Shown: positions 23,465 to 32,107 of the stretch, in pieces | How positions within the stretch are numbered: position 1 is the stretch's first letter | How the letters are laid out: each line of letters begins with the position of its first letter | DNA from: Lachnospiraceae bacterium G41 | Lineage (GTDB): Bacteria; Bacillota; Clostridia; Lachnospirales; Lachnospiraceae | Direction: 5' to 3' | Length of the DNA stretch: 64,000 bases | NCBI GenBank assembly: GCA_900100245.1 | Contig: FNEU01000001.1 | Location: 186,001 to 250,000, forward strand | Translations under genes and position numbers: made by a program | The notes under the pieces: generated by a model | Seen by the model: the letters and a program-made list of their open reading frames with translations, nothing else | Databases searched by the model: none | What the model was told of the DNA's origin: nothing

Positions 23465-25384
23465 CTACGAAACCTGGCTGCCGGTGTAAAGCTGATAATA
23501 TCTGCCCTTCTGCGCAATCAGTTCATCATGGGTTCCGCGCTCTACGATACGGCCCTGTTCGAGAACCATGATACAGTCGGAATTGCGGACGGTTGAGAGT
23601 CTGTGGGCAATAACAAAAGTTGTTCTGCCGCTCATCAGCTTGTCCATACCTTCCTGAACGAGTTTCTCGGTTCTGGTATCGATGGAACTTGTAGCCTCAT
23701 CGAGAATGAGTACAGGAGGATCCGCAATGGCTGCCCTCGCGATCGCAAGAAGCTGTCTCTGGCCCTGCGATAATGATGATCCGTCGCCCTTTAAAACCGT
23801 ATTGTAGCCCTGAGGAAGTCTTTCGATAAAGCCGTGTGCATTGGCAAGTTTAGCCGCAGCAATAACTTCTTCATCGGTTGCATCAAGTTTGCCGTAACGG
23901 ATATTTTCCATAACGGTTCCGCTGAAAAGATGCGTCTCCTGCAAAACCATACCGAGTGATTTTCTCAAATCGGCTTTTTTTATCTTGTTGATATTAATTC
24001 CGTCATAACGAATCTTACCGTCCTGAATATCATAAAATCTGTTGATAAGATTTGTAATAGTTGTCTTGCCTGCGCCTGTTGAACCTACAAAAGCAATCTT
24101 CTGACCGGGCTTTGCAAAAATGTCGATATTGTGAAGAACCATCTTGTCTTCCGTATATCCGAAGTCGACATCATCAAGAACAACATTTCCTTTAAGCTCA
24201 ACATAAGTTGTGGTATCGTCAGCCTTGTGATAATGTTGCCATGCCCAGATTCCTGTATGTTCATCGCTTACAACAAGATTGTCGCCTTCTTTTTTGGCAT
24301 TTACCAAAGTTACATATCCGTCATCGGTCTCAACCGGCTCATCAAGGAGTTTGAATACTCTGTCGGCACCGGCGAGCGCCATAACAATCGCGTTGAACTG
24401 CTGTGAAATCTGCATGATGGGCATATTGACGTTCTTATTAAGAGTCAGATAACTGCCGAGTGCACCGATGGTAAATCCGCCGATTCCGGCCATCGCAAAA
24501 TATCCGCCGACTACAGATACAACTACGAAACTTAAATTTCCGAGCTGGCCGTTAACAGGTCCTAAAAGATTTATCATTTTGCCTGCGGTTGATGCGGTTT
24601 GATAAAGGTCGTTGTTTAATTTCTCAAATTCATCTTCACAGATATCTTCGCGGCAGAATACTTTTACGATCTTCTGTCCGTCCATCATCTCTTCGATATA
24701 ACCGTTTACTGCGCCTAAATTCTTTTGTTGCATTACGAAGAATTTGGATGAAATACCGGCGATAATTCTGGTCGTTACAAACGTTACAGCAATCATCGCA
24801 ACGGTAAGAAGCGTAAGTCTCGGGCTTAAATTAATCAAACCGATAAATGTACCGATGATATTTAAAAGACTCGAGATAAGCTGAATCATACTCTGGGCTA
24901 TCATCTGTCTTGTGGTATCGATATCGTTGGTATATATCGACATGATGTCGCCGTGAGAATGTGTATCGAAGTATTTAATCGGGAGTTTTTCCATGTGGGA
25001 GAAAAGATCCGTACGAAGTCTTCTCATGGTTCCCTGCGCAACGTACACCATAATTTTATTCTGCGTAAATGTTGCAATCGCAGCTACCGCAAACATGATT
25101 CCTATCATGCCTATGCCTTCGAGAAGTCCCGAATAATCCGGATTAGGCGATTGTGAAAGAGGCTTGATGTAATTATCGATTAAATCCTGAATGAAAAGCA
25201 TTCCCTTAATCTGGGTCAGCGTGGAGAATACAATACAAACCACAACCAAAAGCGAAGGAATGGGATATCTTCCGTAGGAATATGCTATGAGTCTGCCAAA
25301 AGTTTTCATAGGGTGTTCGAGTTTTGGCATGGGGCCCATGTTTCTGTTTCTTCCCATCTGAATAGGCTTGCCTTCTTTTGCCAT
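23465..25384 (-). CDS. ABC exporter subunit with consensus ATPase site
   Basis: 639 residues: an N-terminal basic tail, six membrane helices (about 45-340) and a nucleotide-binding domain. Walker A is GSTGAGKTT, the signature LSQGQRQ, Walker B PVLILDEATSSID with the catalytic Glu, and the switch His is in VIAHRLS. It overlaps the upstream ABC gene by one base (TGATG) with a GGGGGTG site, so both subunits are made together as a heterodimer. An insertion of about 45 residues between the membrane and ATPase domains (around DEHTGIWAWQHYHKADDTT) is unusual. The substrate (lipid, peptide or drug) cannot be read. Confidence 0.93.
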   Translation of the reverse strand: MAKEGKPIQMGRNRNMGPMPKLEHPMKTFGRLIAYSYGRYPIPSLLVVVCIVFSTLTQIKGMLFIQDLIDNYIKPLSQSPNPDYSGLLEGIGMIGIMFAVAAIATFTQNKIMVYVAQGTMRRLRTDLFSHMEKLPIKYFDTHSHGDIMSIYTNDIDTTRQMIAQSMIQLISSLLNIIGTFIGLINLSPRLTLLTVAMIAVTFVTTRIIAGISSKFFVMQQKNLGAVNGYIEEMMDGQKIVKVFCREDICEDEFEKLNNDLYQTASTAGKMINLLGPVNGQLGNLSFVVVSVVGGYFAMAGIGGFTIGALGSYLTLNKNVNMPIMQISQQFNAIVMALAGADRVFKLLDEPVETDDGYVTLVNAKKEGDNLVVSDEHTGIWAWQHYHKADDTTTYVELKGNVVLDDVDFGYTEDKMVLHNIDIFAKPGQKIAFVGSTGAGKTTITNLINRFYDIQDGKIRYDGININKIKKADLRKSLGMVLQETHLFSGTVMENIRYGKLDATDEEVIAAAKLANAHGFIERLPQGYNTVLKGDGSSLSQGQRQLLAIARAAIADPPVLILDEATSSIDTRTEKLVQEGMDKLMSGRTTFVIAHRLSTVRNSDCIMVLEQGRIVERGTHDELIAQKGRYYQLYTGSQVS

Positions 25385-27150
25385 CAGATCTCACCCCCTT
25401 TCGCTTCGTCAAAGTCTGCATTCGCGCCCGTCTGAGACTCGAATACTTCCCTGTAAATAGCATTTGTTTTAAGAAGTTCTTCATGTGTTCCGAAGCCGTT
25501 TACTTCGCCTTCTTCCATGACAATGATTTTGTCCGCATCCTGAACGGAAGAAATTCTCTGTGCGATGATAAACTTGGTGGTTCCGGGAATCGCTTCTTTT
25601 AGGGATTTTCTTATCTTGGCATCCGTAGCCGTATCAACCGCGGATGTTGAATCGTCAAAAATAATTATTTTAGGTTTTTTAAGAAGCGCTCTGGCTATAC
25701 AGAGTCTCTGCTTCTGGCCGCCCGATACATTGGTGCCGCCCTGCTCGATCTTCGTTAAATATCCTTCGGGGAAAGCCACGATAAAATCATGAGCGCAGGC
25801 TAGTTTGCAGGCTTCCATGCATTCCGCTTCAGTCGCTTCGGGATTGCCCCAGCGAAGATTATCATATATTGTTCCCGAGAAAAGAACGTTCTTCTGAAGT
25901 ACTACGGAAACCTGGTTTCTTAAGGATTCCATATCGTAGTCCTTGACGTTTAATCCGCCGACTCTGACCTCTCCTTCGTTAACATCATAAAGTCTGTTAA
26001 TCAGATTAACGAGGGAAGTTTTCGCCGAACCGGTACCGCCGATAATTCCGATGGTCTCGCCCGAGTTTATTTTAAGATTGATATTATTTAGTACGTTTTT
26101 ACCGGTACCTTTGCTGTACGAAAAGCTTACGTTTCTGAATTCTACGCTTCCGTCTTTTACCTCGAATTCGGGATTCTCGGGGTTTTCGAGTTCCGTCTTC
26201 TCATCAAGAACTTCTGCGATTCTTTTACCGCTTGCAGCCGAAAGTGTCAGCATGACAAAGATAAAAGAAAGCATCATGAGGTTGCCTAAAATATTAAGGC
26301 AGTATGTGAAAAGTGTAAGCAGATCACCGGTATCTAGTTCGTGTGAAACAACAAGATGTGCGCCGAACCACGCAATAAGAAGCATTGTTCCAAACATCGT
26401 AAACTGCATCAGAGGTGCATTCCAGATAACAACGTTTTCTGCTTTTACGAACATCTTGTAAATATTGCCGGCAGCTTTTTTGAGCTCCTCGGATTCGTAA
26501 TCTTCTCTTACGAATGCTTTTACGACTCTGATTGCGTTGACATTTTCCTGAATAGTTTCGTTCAAATCATCGTATTTTTCGAACACTCTCGAGAAATATT
26601 TTCTCGCATTCATCATGATGATTGAAAGGCCGACTGCAAGGAAAATTACAGCGATAAGATAAATCGTAGCTATTTTATAAGACACCATAAAAGACATAAA
26701 CAGCGCAAACAGCATGCTGACCGGTGCTCTGAAGGCCATTCTTAAAAGCATCTGATAAGCGTTCTGAACATTCGTTACGTCAGTTGTAAGTCTTGTGATA
26801 AGTCCGGCGGTCGAGAAATGGTCGATGTTTGAAAAGCTGAATGTCTGAATATTCGCATACATGTCTTTTCTTAAGTTTTTCGCAAGTCCGCAGGATGCAA
26901 CCGAGCCGAACGCCGCTCCGAGAATACCCGAGATCAGCGCAAGAATAACGAGAATCGTCATTACACCGCCCATTTTAAGGACGTAATTCATGTCGCCAGC
27001 ACCATTGTTTCCTTCAATGCCGTATTTAACAATCCATCCCATCAAAAGAGGGATTATGGTCTCAAAGATTACTTCAAGGACCATAAAAAGCGGCGTTAAA
27101 ATCGAAGGTAACGTATAGTTTTTCAAATGTTTTGAAAGTGTACGAAACAT
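25384..27150 (-). CDS. ABC exporter subunit with degenerate ATPase site
   Basis: 588 residues with six membrane helices and one nucleotide-binding domain. Walker A is GGTGSAKTS, the signature VSGGQKQ, but Walker B reads KIIIFDDSTSAVD: Asp replaces the catalytic Glu, and the switch position is Gln (IIAQRIS) instead of His. These two changes are the mark of the non-hydrolysing half of heterodimeric exporters such as TM287/288, so this protein pairs with the next gene, which has the intact residues. AAAGG precedes the ATG. Confidence 0.93.
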   Translation of the reverse strand: MFRTLSKHLKNYTLPSILTPLFMVLEVIFETIIPLLMGWIVKYGIEGNNGAGDMNYVLKMGGVMTILVILALISGILGAAFGSVASCGLAKNLRKDMYANIQTFSFSNIDHFSTAGLITRLTTDVTNVQNAYQMLLRMAFRAPVSMLFALFMSFMVSYKIATIYLIAVIFLAVGLSIIMMNARKYFSRVFEKYDDLNETIQENVNAIRVVKAFVREDYESEELKKAAGNIYKMFVKAENVVIWNAPLMQFTMFGTMLLIAWFGAHLVVSHELDTGDLLTLFTYCLNILGNLMMLSFIFVMLTLSAASGKRIAEVLDEKTELENPENPEFEVKDGSVEFRNVSFSYSKGTGKNVLNNINLKINSGETIGIIGGTGSAKTSLVNLINRLYDVNEGEVRVGGLNVKDYDMESLRNQVSVVLQKNVLFSGTIYDNLRWGNPEATEAECMEACKLACAHDFIVAFPEGYLTKIEQGGTNVSGGQKQRLCIARALLKKPKIIIFDDSTSAVDTATDAKIRKSLKEAIPGTTKFIIAQRISSVQDADKIIVMEEGEVNGFGTHEELLKTNAIYREVFESQTGANADFDEAKGGEI

Positions 27151-27223
27151 GTTTGTGCCTTTCTTTTTTCATTTATTCATTTGATTTGTCTGATTTATGG
27201 TTTATATCTTTTATGATGTTTTC

Positions 27224-27721
27224 TTATTCAACGGTTTTATCGGATTTCTTTTTGGACGAAGAGATTATTTTGACCGTCAAAAGCCAAACAAGAAAGCCGA
27301 TGATTGCTCCGAGGATGTTTAAGATAAAATCATCCACATCAAAAGAACCCCGCCTTGTAATAAGCTGAATCGTTTCAACCAAAGCGAGTATAAGGATGTT
27401 CGTCGATAGATACGCAATGAAATTCCTGAGCCTGTCGAATAAGTTCGGAAGGAAAAATCCCATCGGAAAAAGAAGAATAAGATTAACTCCGAGATTAGTT
27501 AAAGGAATGTAATTGTTAAATCTGTCCCCATCCAAAATCCATTTTAAATAAAGCGAAATTGTTTTAAACGGCACCAAATTGACCGATCTCGCAATATACT
27601 CTCCGACAGTCATATCCGAATAGTATGCACCTGACCTGTGTCCGAATAAGGTCGCATATAAAAAGATGATTATGTATATTCCAAAAATCACCCATAAAAT
27701 CCATTTATATTTCTTGTTCAC
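27224..27721 (-). CDS. VanZ-family membrane protein
   Basis: 165 residues with four membrane helices (about 8-28, 75-95, 103-123 and 135-155). The arrangement with SVNLVPFKTI, GVNLILLFPMGFFLPNL and the C-terminal RRGSFDVDDFILNILGA segment is the VanZ-like fold. Despite the name, most members are unrelated to vancomycin resistance and their role is unknown. I start at the GTG at 27721 because GAGGG lies six bases upstream; a TTG at 27727 is the alternative. Confidence 0.85.
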   Translation of the reverse strand: MNKKYKWILWVIFGIYIIIFLYATLFGHRSGAYYSDMTVGEYIARSVNLVPFKTISLYLKWILDGDRFNNYIPLTNLGVNLILLFPMGFFLPNLFDRLRNFIAYLSTNILILALVETIQLITRRGSFDVDDFILNILGAIIGFLVWLLTVKIISSSKKKSDKTVE

Positions 27722-27860
27722 AACCAACCCTCAATGTATATAAATCCTTAAAAAGGATAAGATTTTTTCACATAAAAACACAATTTAGATTTTATCATAA
27801 AAGCCTTTAATTTGCTATTGAAAACATCTGTTTTGTTAAAGATTTTAAAAAATAAAAAAA

Positions 27861-27880
27861 ACACCGAATTTCTTCGGTGT
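27861..27880 (-). terminator. Terminator after tRNA-Met
   Basis: Stem ACACCGAA/TTCGGTGT followed on the minus strand by a run of T residues (27851-27860), seven bases past the tRNA. Confidence 0.85.
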
Positions 27881-27887
27881 TAACAAG

Positions 27888-27961
27888 TAGCGAGAGGGGG
27901 ACTCGAACCCTCAACCTTCCGGGTATGAACCGGATGCTCTAGCCAGTTGAGCCATCTCGCC
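27888..27961 (-). tRNA. tRNA-Met (CAT), elongator type
   Basis: A 74-nt cloverleaf. The acceptor GGCGAGA pairs with TCTCGCT, the D-arm carries GGCTCAACTGGCTAGAGC, the anticodon arm is TCCGG-TTCATAC-CCGGA, and the T-arm contains GGTTCGAGTC. The anticodon stem lacks the three G-C pairs of an initiator tRNA. CCA is not encoded. A lysidine-modified tRNA-Ile2 also has CAT, but the first pairs and the 3' end fit elongator Met better. Confidence 0.88.
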
Positions 27962-28017
27962 AAAACAACTGCCTATTTAATATACAAAATAGCAGTTGAT
28001 ATGTCAAGCAATTTTTA

Positions 28018-29787
28018 TTACATTTTGTCAGGTGCAGAGAAACCGAGGCATTCCATACAGTCTTCTGCGATGCCGAGTGTAAGTTTAAGAAGCGCGATAT
28101 AACTCTTCTTTAATTCCTCATTCTCTTCTGCGAGAATCTTTGTCTCATGGTAGAACGAATTGAATACATTGGCCAAATCGTAAAGATATGCGCAGATTCT
28201 GTGAGGTGCGAATTCTTCGAATGCGCCTTCAATCATATCGTTGTAGCCTGTTATCTTCATTAAAAGGTTTTTATGAGAAGCATTCGAAATGGTTGACATA
28301 ACTTTGCAATCATCAATATTACCGCCATTCTCTACGAACTTCTTTAAGATGGACTTAATTCTTACAACCGTGTAAAGAAGGTAAGGGCCTGTATCTCCTT
28401 CGAATGACATGAATCTTTCTGTATCAAAGATATAATCCTTTGAAGCCTGGTTTGAAAGATCTCCGTACTTAATAGCTGAAAGAGCAACCATCTTTGAAAC
28501 ACTCTCCGCTTCTTCCTTGCTCATTTCCCTGCCTGTAGAAATCTTCTCAAGCATCTTTTCGTTAATATCATTTACGAGGTATTCAAGACGCATTACGCCA
28601 CCGTCTCTTGTCTTGAAAGGCTTACCGTCTTTACCGTTTACGGTACCAAAACCGATGTGAACAAGTTCTGTCTTTTTATCAACAAGACCGGTCTTCTTCG
28701 CACATCTGAATACCTGCTCGAAGTAAAGTTCCTGTCTCTTGTCTGTAACATAAACGATGTAGTCAGGATTGTAATCTCTCTTTCTTACCATGATGGTTGC
28801 AAGATCTGTGGTGTTATAAAGTGATGCGCCGTCAGATTTTAAAATCATGCAGGGAGGAATTTCCTTGGTATCGGTTTCTTCCTTAACATCTACAACCAAA
28901 GCGCCTTCGCTGATATATGCAAAACCGCCGTCTTTTAGGTACTTAACCATTTCGGGAATTACGTCGTGAACGTCCGACTCACCCTTCCATAATTCAAAAT
29001 TAACATTAAGGTTATCGTAATTTTTCTTAAGGTCGTCTACAGAAACCTTCATAATGTGCTTCCAGATTGCACGATAACCTTTATCGCCGTCCTGAAGCTT
29101 TTTGGTGCAGGCCATAGCTTCGTCCTTAAACGCTGCGTCAACTTTGGACTTTGCACTTGCCTTGGGATAAATTTCCTCGAGATCTCCGACCGTAAAAGGA
29201 GCCTCAGCCGGATATTCTCCGTCAAAGTTTTCATCAAAATAAACAAGGTCAGGCTGTTCTTCCTTAATAGCCGCAATAACAAGGCCCATCTGAAGACCCC
29301 AGTCTCCCAAATGGATATCGCCAATCGCTTCATGACCCATGTAACGAATAATACGCTTTATACTTTCACCGATTACGGCACTTCTTAAATGGCCTACATG
29401 CAAAGGCTTTGCTACGTTAGGTCCGCCGTAGTCGACCATATACATCTTCTTTTCTGCAGCCTCTTCCACGCCGTATTTATTAGCAGCAGACATTTCCAAC
29501 ACGAATTCGGTTAAGAAATCATCGCTTACATTAAGATTGATAAATCCGGGAGGGCAAACTTCTACAGAAGAAAACGCTTTTGATTCTTTTAACTTCTCAG
29601 CAACTTCGTTTGCGATCATAATAGGCGCCTTCTTATAAAGCTTTGCGCCTGCCATTGCTCCGTTGCACTGATATTCGCAAAGGTCCGGTCTGTTCGAAAC
29701 GCCGACCTTACCTAAATTCTCGTCATATCCTGCTTCTTTAAAAGCGAGTGCTGTTTCTTTGCTTAATTTCTCTAAAAACTTTTCCAA
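28018..29787 (-). CDS. argS: Arginyl-tRNA synthetase
   Basis: 589 residues, class Ia synthetase. The N-terminal Add-1 domain recognises the tRNA elbow; the catalytic core has VDYGGPNVAKPLHVGHLRSA with the HIGH-type HVGH motif, and FKTRDGGVMRLEYLV takes the place of KMSKS. The C-terminal DALR anticodon-binding domain spans about 465-589 (RFMSFEGDTGPYLLYTVVR and onward). It attaches Arg to tRNA-Arg. No T-box was seen upstream, where the spacer is a repeat array. Confidence 0.96.
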   Translation of the reverse strand: MEKFLEKLSKETALAFKEAGYDENLGKVGVSNRPDLCEYQCNGAMAGAKLYKKAPIMIANEVAEKLKESKAFSSVEVCPPGFINLNVSDDFLTEFVLEMSAANKYGVEEAAEKKMYMVDYGGPNVAKPLHVGHLRSAVIGESIKRIIRYMGHEAIGDIHLGDWGLQMGLVIAAIKEEQPDLVYFDENFDGEYPAEAPFTVGDLEEIYPKASAKSKVDAAFKDEAMACTKKLQDGDKGYRAIWKHIMKVSVDDLKKNYDNLNVNFELWKGESDVHDVIPEMVKYLKDGGFAYISEGALVVDVKEETDTKEIPPCMILKSDGASLYNTTDLATIMVRKRDYNPDYIVYVTDKRQELYFEQVFRCAKKTGLVDKKTELVHIGFGTVNGKDGKPFKTRDGGVMRLEYLVNDINEKMLEKISTGREMSKEEAESVSKMVALSAIKYGDLSNQASKDYIFDTERFMSFEGDTGPYLLYTVVRIKSILKKFVENGGNIDDCKVMSTISNASHKNLLMKITGYNDMIEGAFEEFAPHRICAYLYDLANVFNSFYHETKILAEENEELKKSYIALLKLTLGIAEDCMECLGFSAPDKM

Positions 29788-29831
29788 TTTACTGCTCCAT
29801 TCATAAATTTATATATCAAAATTATTTATCC

Positions 29832-30088
29832 GGCTAACAAAATAGCATATTCAGGCTTTTTAGTAGCCATTTGCACTGATATATCAATTATTAATACTAC
29901 TTCCGGCTAACAAAATCTCTTTTTTAATCAATTTAGTAGCCAAAAGCTTTATTTTTCTCATGAAAATTTGATTTTCGGCTAACAAAATAGCATTTTTAGG
30001 CTTTTTAGTAGCCAAAAGACCTTAATTTCTACTTAAAAACTATAAAATTGGCTAACAAAATTTCATTTTAATACATTTTGTTAGCTAA
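29832..30088. repeat. Four-unit inverted-arm array with a 72.7-bp period
   Basis: GGCTAACAAAAT starts at 29832, 29905, 29977 and 30050 (steps 73, 72, 73). An opposed arm, TTTAGTAGCC, follows at a constant 29 bp in units 1-3; in unit 4 the arm is TTGTTAGCTA. The sequence between arms is only partly conserved. The array lies between argS and queH, upstream of argS on its strand. Confidence 0.88.
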
Positions 30089-30110
30089 TGCCATATTACA
30101 TTGAAATAAT

Positions 30111-30150
30111 TCTTATTAATTCTTATTAATTCTTATTAATTCTTATTAAT
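30111..30150. repeat. Four copies of TCTTATTAAT
   Basis: An exact 10-bp tandem repeat follows the array directly. The rest to 30207 is AT-rich with TTAATTAA-like sequence and no gene. Confidence 0.85.
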
Positions 30151-30207
30151 TGTTCAAATATTATTTTGCTAATTTTATTAATTTAATTAACCATTTAATT
30201 AATTTTC

Positions 30208-31008
30208 TTAATTCTTAGAAAATATACAACCACAATAATTCTGTCTGTAAAGATTAAACTCTTTCGACAACTCAATCGACATCTTATAGCCATTCTTTTT
30301 CTTAAAGTCTGTCGGCAGATAATTTATTCCGACATCTTTCGAAATCTTCTCGCCTATCGCATTGATAACATCCGCATTCTTAAGAGGGCTTAGGGTAAGT
30401 GTCGTTGCAAAGAAATCATATCCTAATTTCTTCGCTTCCTCTGCTGTTTTTCTTAGTCTTAAATCAAAGCAGATGCTGCACCTTTCTCCTCTCTCGGGAC
30501 AACTCTCGAAGCCTTTCGTTCTTTCAAGGAATAATTCAGGCTCATAAGGTGCATCTATAATGTCTATATAATTTTTGTTAACATAACTATTATTTATGTT
30601 AACCAACTTGTCGTTCAGGGATTCTTTAGTTTGATAATTATTTATAATAATATCAGTATTTATGTCAACTAAAATATCGTTATCATTCGTGTTTTCAGTG
30701 TTTTTATCTTTTATTAGATATTTAGTTATGTCAACCTGTCTGCATTCTTCAGGTAAAACCCTGTCAGGATTATCATTATAAATCCCTATGAGTCTCTTAA
30801 TCTCTGACAGCCTGTACTCATACTCATCGGCAAGCGTTATATTTGGATTATAATAATAGACACCGAGACTTGCAACATCGCGAAGTGCAAGCAGACAGTA
30901 ACTGCTGCATGGAGCACAGCAGGCCTGAAGCAAAACTTTTGGTTCTTTTATGAGAGAAAGCCTCTCGTTCATTTGTTTAATATGGTAATCCGCAGGAAGT
31001 CCCGTCAT
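30208..31008 (-). CDS. queH: Epoxyqueuosine reductase QueH with an internal repeat insertion
   Basis: 266 residues. LLQACCAPCSSYCLLAL carries the CCxxC cluster ligands, ESCPERGERCSICFDLRL the second Cys group, ATTLTLSPLKN the core motif and NYCGCIF the C-terminal Cys pair, all as in QueH (DUF208). It reduces epoxyqueuosine to queuosine in tRNA. Residues about 92-157 are three tandem 22-residue repeats, each starting VDI or VNI and rich in Asn, Asp and Ile, placed just before the conserved APYEPELF. QueH proteins I know run straight through here, so this is an in-frame insertion. The core residues are intact, so the enzyme may still work. Confidence 0.9.
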   Translation of the reverse strand: MTGLPADYHIKQMNERLSLIKEPKVLLQACCAPCSSYCLLALRDVASLGVYYYNPNITLADEYEYRLSEIKRLIGIYNDNPDRVLPEECRQVDITKYLIKDKNTENTNDNDILVDINTDIIINNYQTKESLNDKLVNINNSYVNKNYIDIIDAPYEPELFLERTKGFESCPERGERCSICFDLRLRKTAEEAKKLGYDFFATTLTLSPLKNADVINAIGEKISKDVGINYLPTDFKKKNGYKMSIELSKEFNLYRQNYCGCIFSKN

Positions 31009-31119
31009 TTTTTCAAAACCCTAAAATAATAAATATATAAGCCGATATATATAATGCTGAGTGTAATTAATTCAAGCGCCTATTATATTACCATATACCT
31101 CTCACGGCTTCAAATATTA

Positions 31120-31148
31120 TTGAAAAAAAGGGCTCTTTTTAGTAAAAT
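31120..31148 (+). promoter_or_regulatory. Promoter of the moxR operon
   Basis: TTGAAA (31120-31125), 17 bases, TAAAAT (31143-31148), about 30 bases before the moxR start codon. Confidence 0.65.
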
Positions 31149-31177
31149 TAAATAATCAAATTTATGGAGAAAAAGAC

Positions 31178-32107
31178 ATGAATCAGTCACTTGAAAAAAT
31201 GGAAAAAATGAGAAGTACCATAAGGACCGCCATCCACGGAAAAGACGATGTTATCGACATGGTTATGTGTGCGGTTTTTGCGAAAGGACATATCCTGCTT
31301 GAGGATATTCCGGGTGTCGGTAAGACCACTTTGGTTACCGCCCTCGCAAAGGTAATGGATCTTGATTATAAAAGAATGCAGTTTACTCCCGACGTTCTTC
31401 CGAGCGATGTTTCCGGTTTTACGATGTTTGATAAAACCACGAATCAGTTCACTTTTAAGGAAGGCGCCGTTTATACGAACCTCTTCCTTGCGGATGAAAT
31501 CAACAGAACTTCGCCCAAGACACAGTCCGCTCTTCTTGAAGTAATGGAGGAAGGTCACGCAACGGTTGACGGAGTTACAAGATATTTGCCTAAACCTTTT
31601 ATGGTAATTGCTACCCAGAACCCTATCGGCGCTTCAGGTACGCAAAAGCTTCCCGAGTCCCAGCTCGACAGATTTATGGTTCGTCTTTCAATGGGCTATC
31701 CGTCACATGAGTCGGCAGTTACGATTCTTAAAGGTGACTCTCATAAAACAATCGAAGGTATGGAAAGAGTTATTTCCAAAGACGAAATCTTAGCATTCCA
31801 GGAAGAAGTAGAAAACACCAAGATAAAAGAAAGCCTCTATGACTATGCGGTTTCACTTACCGAAGCTACCAGAAATACTGATACTTTCGCCCTCGGTTTA
31901 TCGCCCAGAGGAAGTATTGCTCTTATCAAGATGGCCAAGGCACACGCTTTCCTTGAAGGCAGGGACTTTGTAGTTCCCGAAGATTTTAAGGCAGTTTTCT
32001 ACCCTATCGCAAACCACAGAATCATTTTATCAACCAAATCAAAAGCATGCGGAATGAATATCGAGAGCGCCTTAAATCTTGCATTTGATTCCGTAAAGGT
32101 TCCTTAA
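31178..32107 (+). CDS. MoxR-family AAA+ ATPase
   Basis: 309 residues. Walker A is in IPGVGKTTLV, Walker B NLFLADEINRTSPKTQ, sensor 1 VIATQNPI and a sensor-2 region near LGLSPRGSIALI. MoxR ATPases act as chaperones that insert cofactors or activate partners, almost always encoded with DUF58 and transglutaminase proteins as here. The stop codon touches the next start, so the three genes form one operon. The target is not known. Confidence 0.93.
   Translation: MNQSLEKMEKMRSTIRTAIHGKDDVIDMVMCAVFAKGHILLEDIPGVGKTTLVTALAKVMDLDYKRMQFTPDVLPSDVSGFTMFDKTTNQFTFKEGAVYTNLFLADEINRTSPKTQSALLEVMEEGHATVDGVTRYLPKPFMVIATQNPIGASGTQKLPESQLDRFMVRLSMGYPSHESAVTILKGDSHKTIEGMERVISKDEILAFQEEVENTKIKESLYDYAVSLTEATRNTDTFALGLSPRGSIALIKMAKAHAFLEGRDFVVPEDFKAVFYPIANHRIILSTKSKACGMNIESALNLAFDSVKVP

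Noticed and set aside
27224-27721. Vancomycin or teicoplanin resistance
   Set aside because: Only the VanZ-like fold is present; no vanHAX genes are nearby and most VanZ-family proteins are not resistance factors.
29788-30207. T-box leader before argS
   Set aside because: No T-box sequence or specifier stem could be found; the spacer is the 72.7-bp array.
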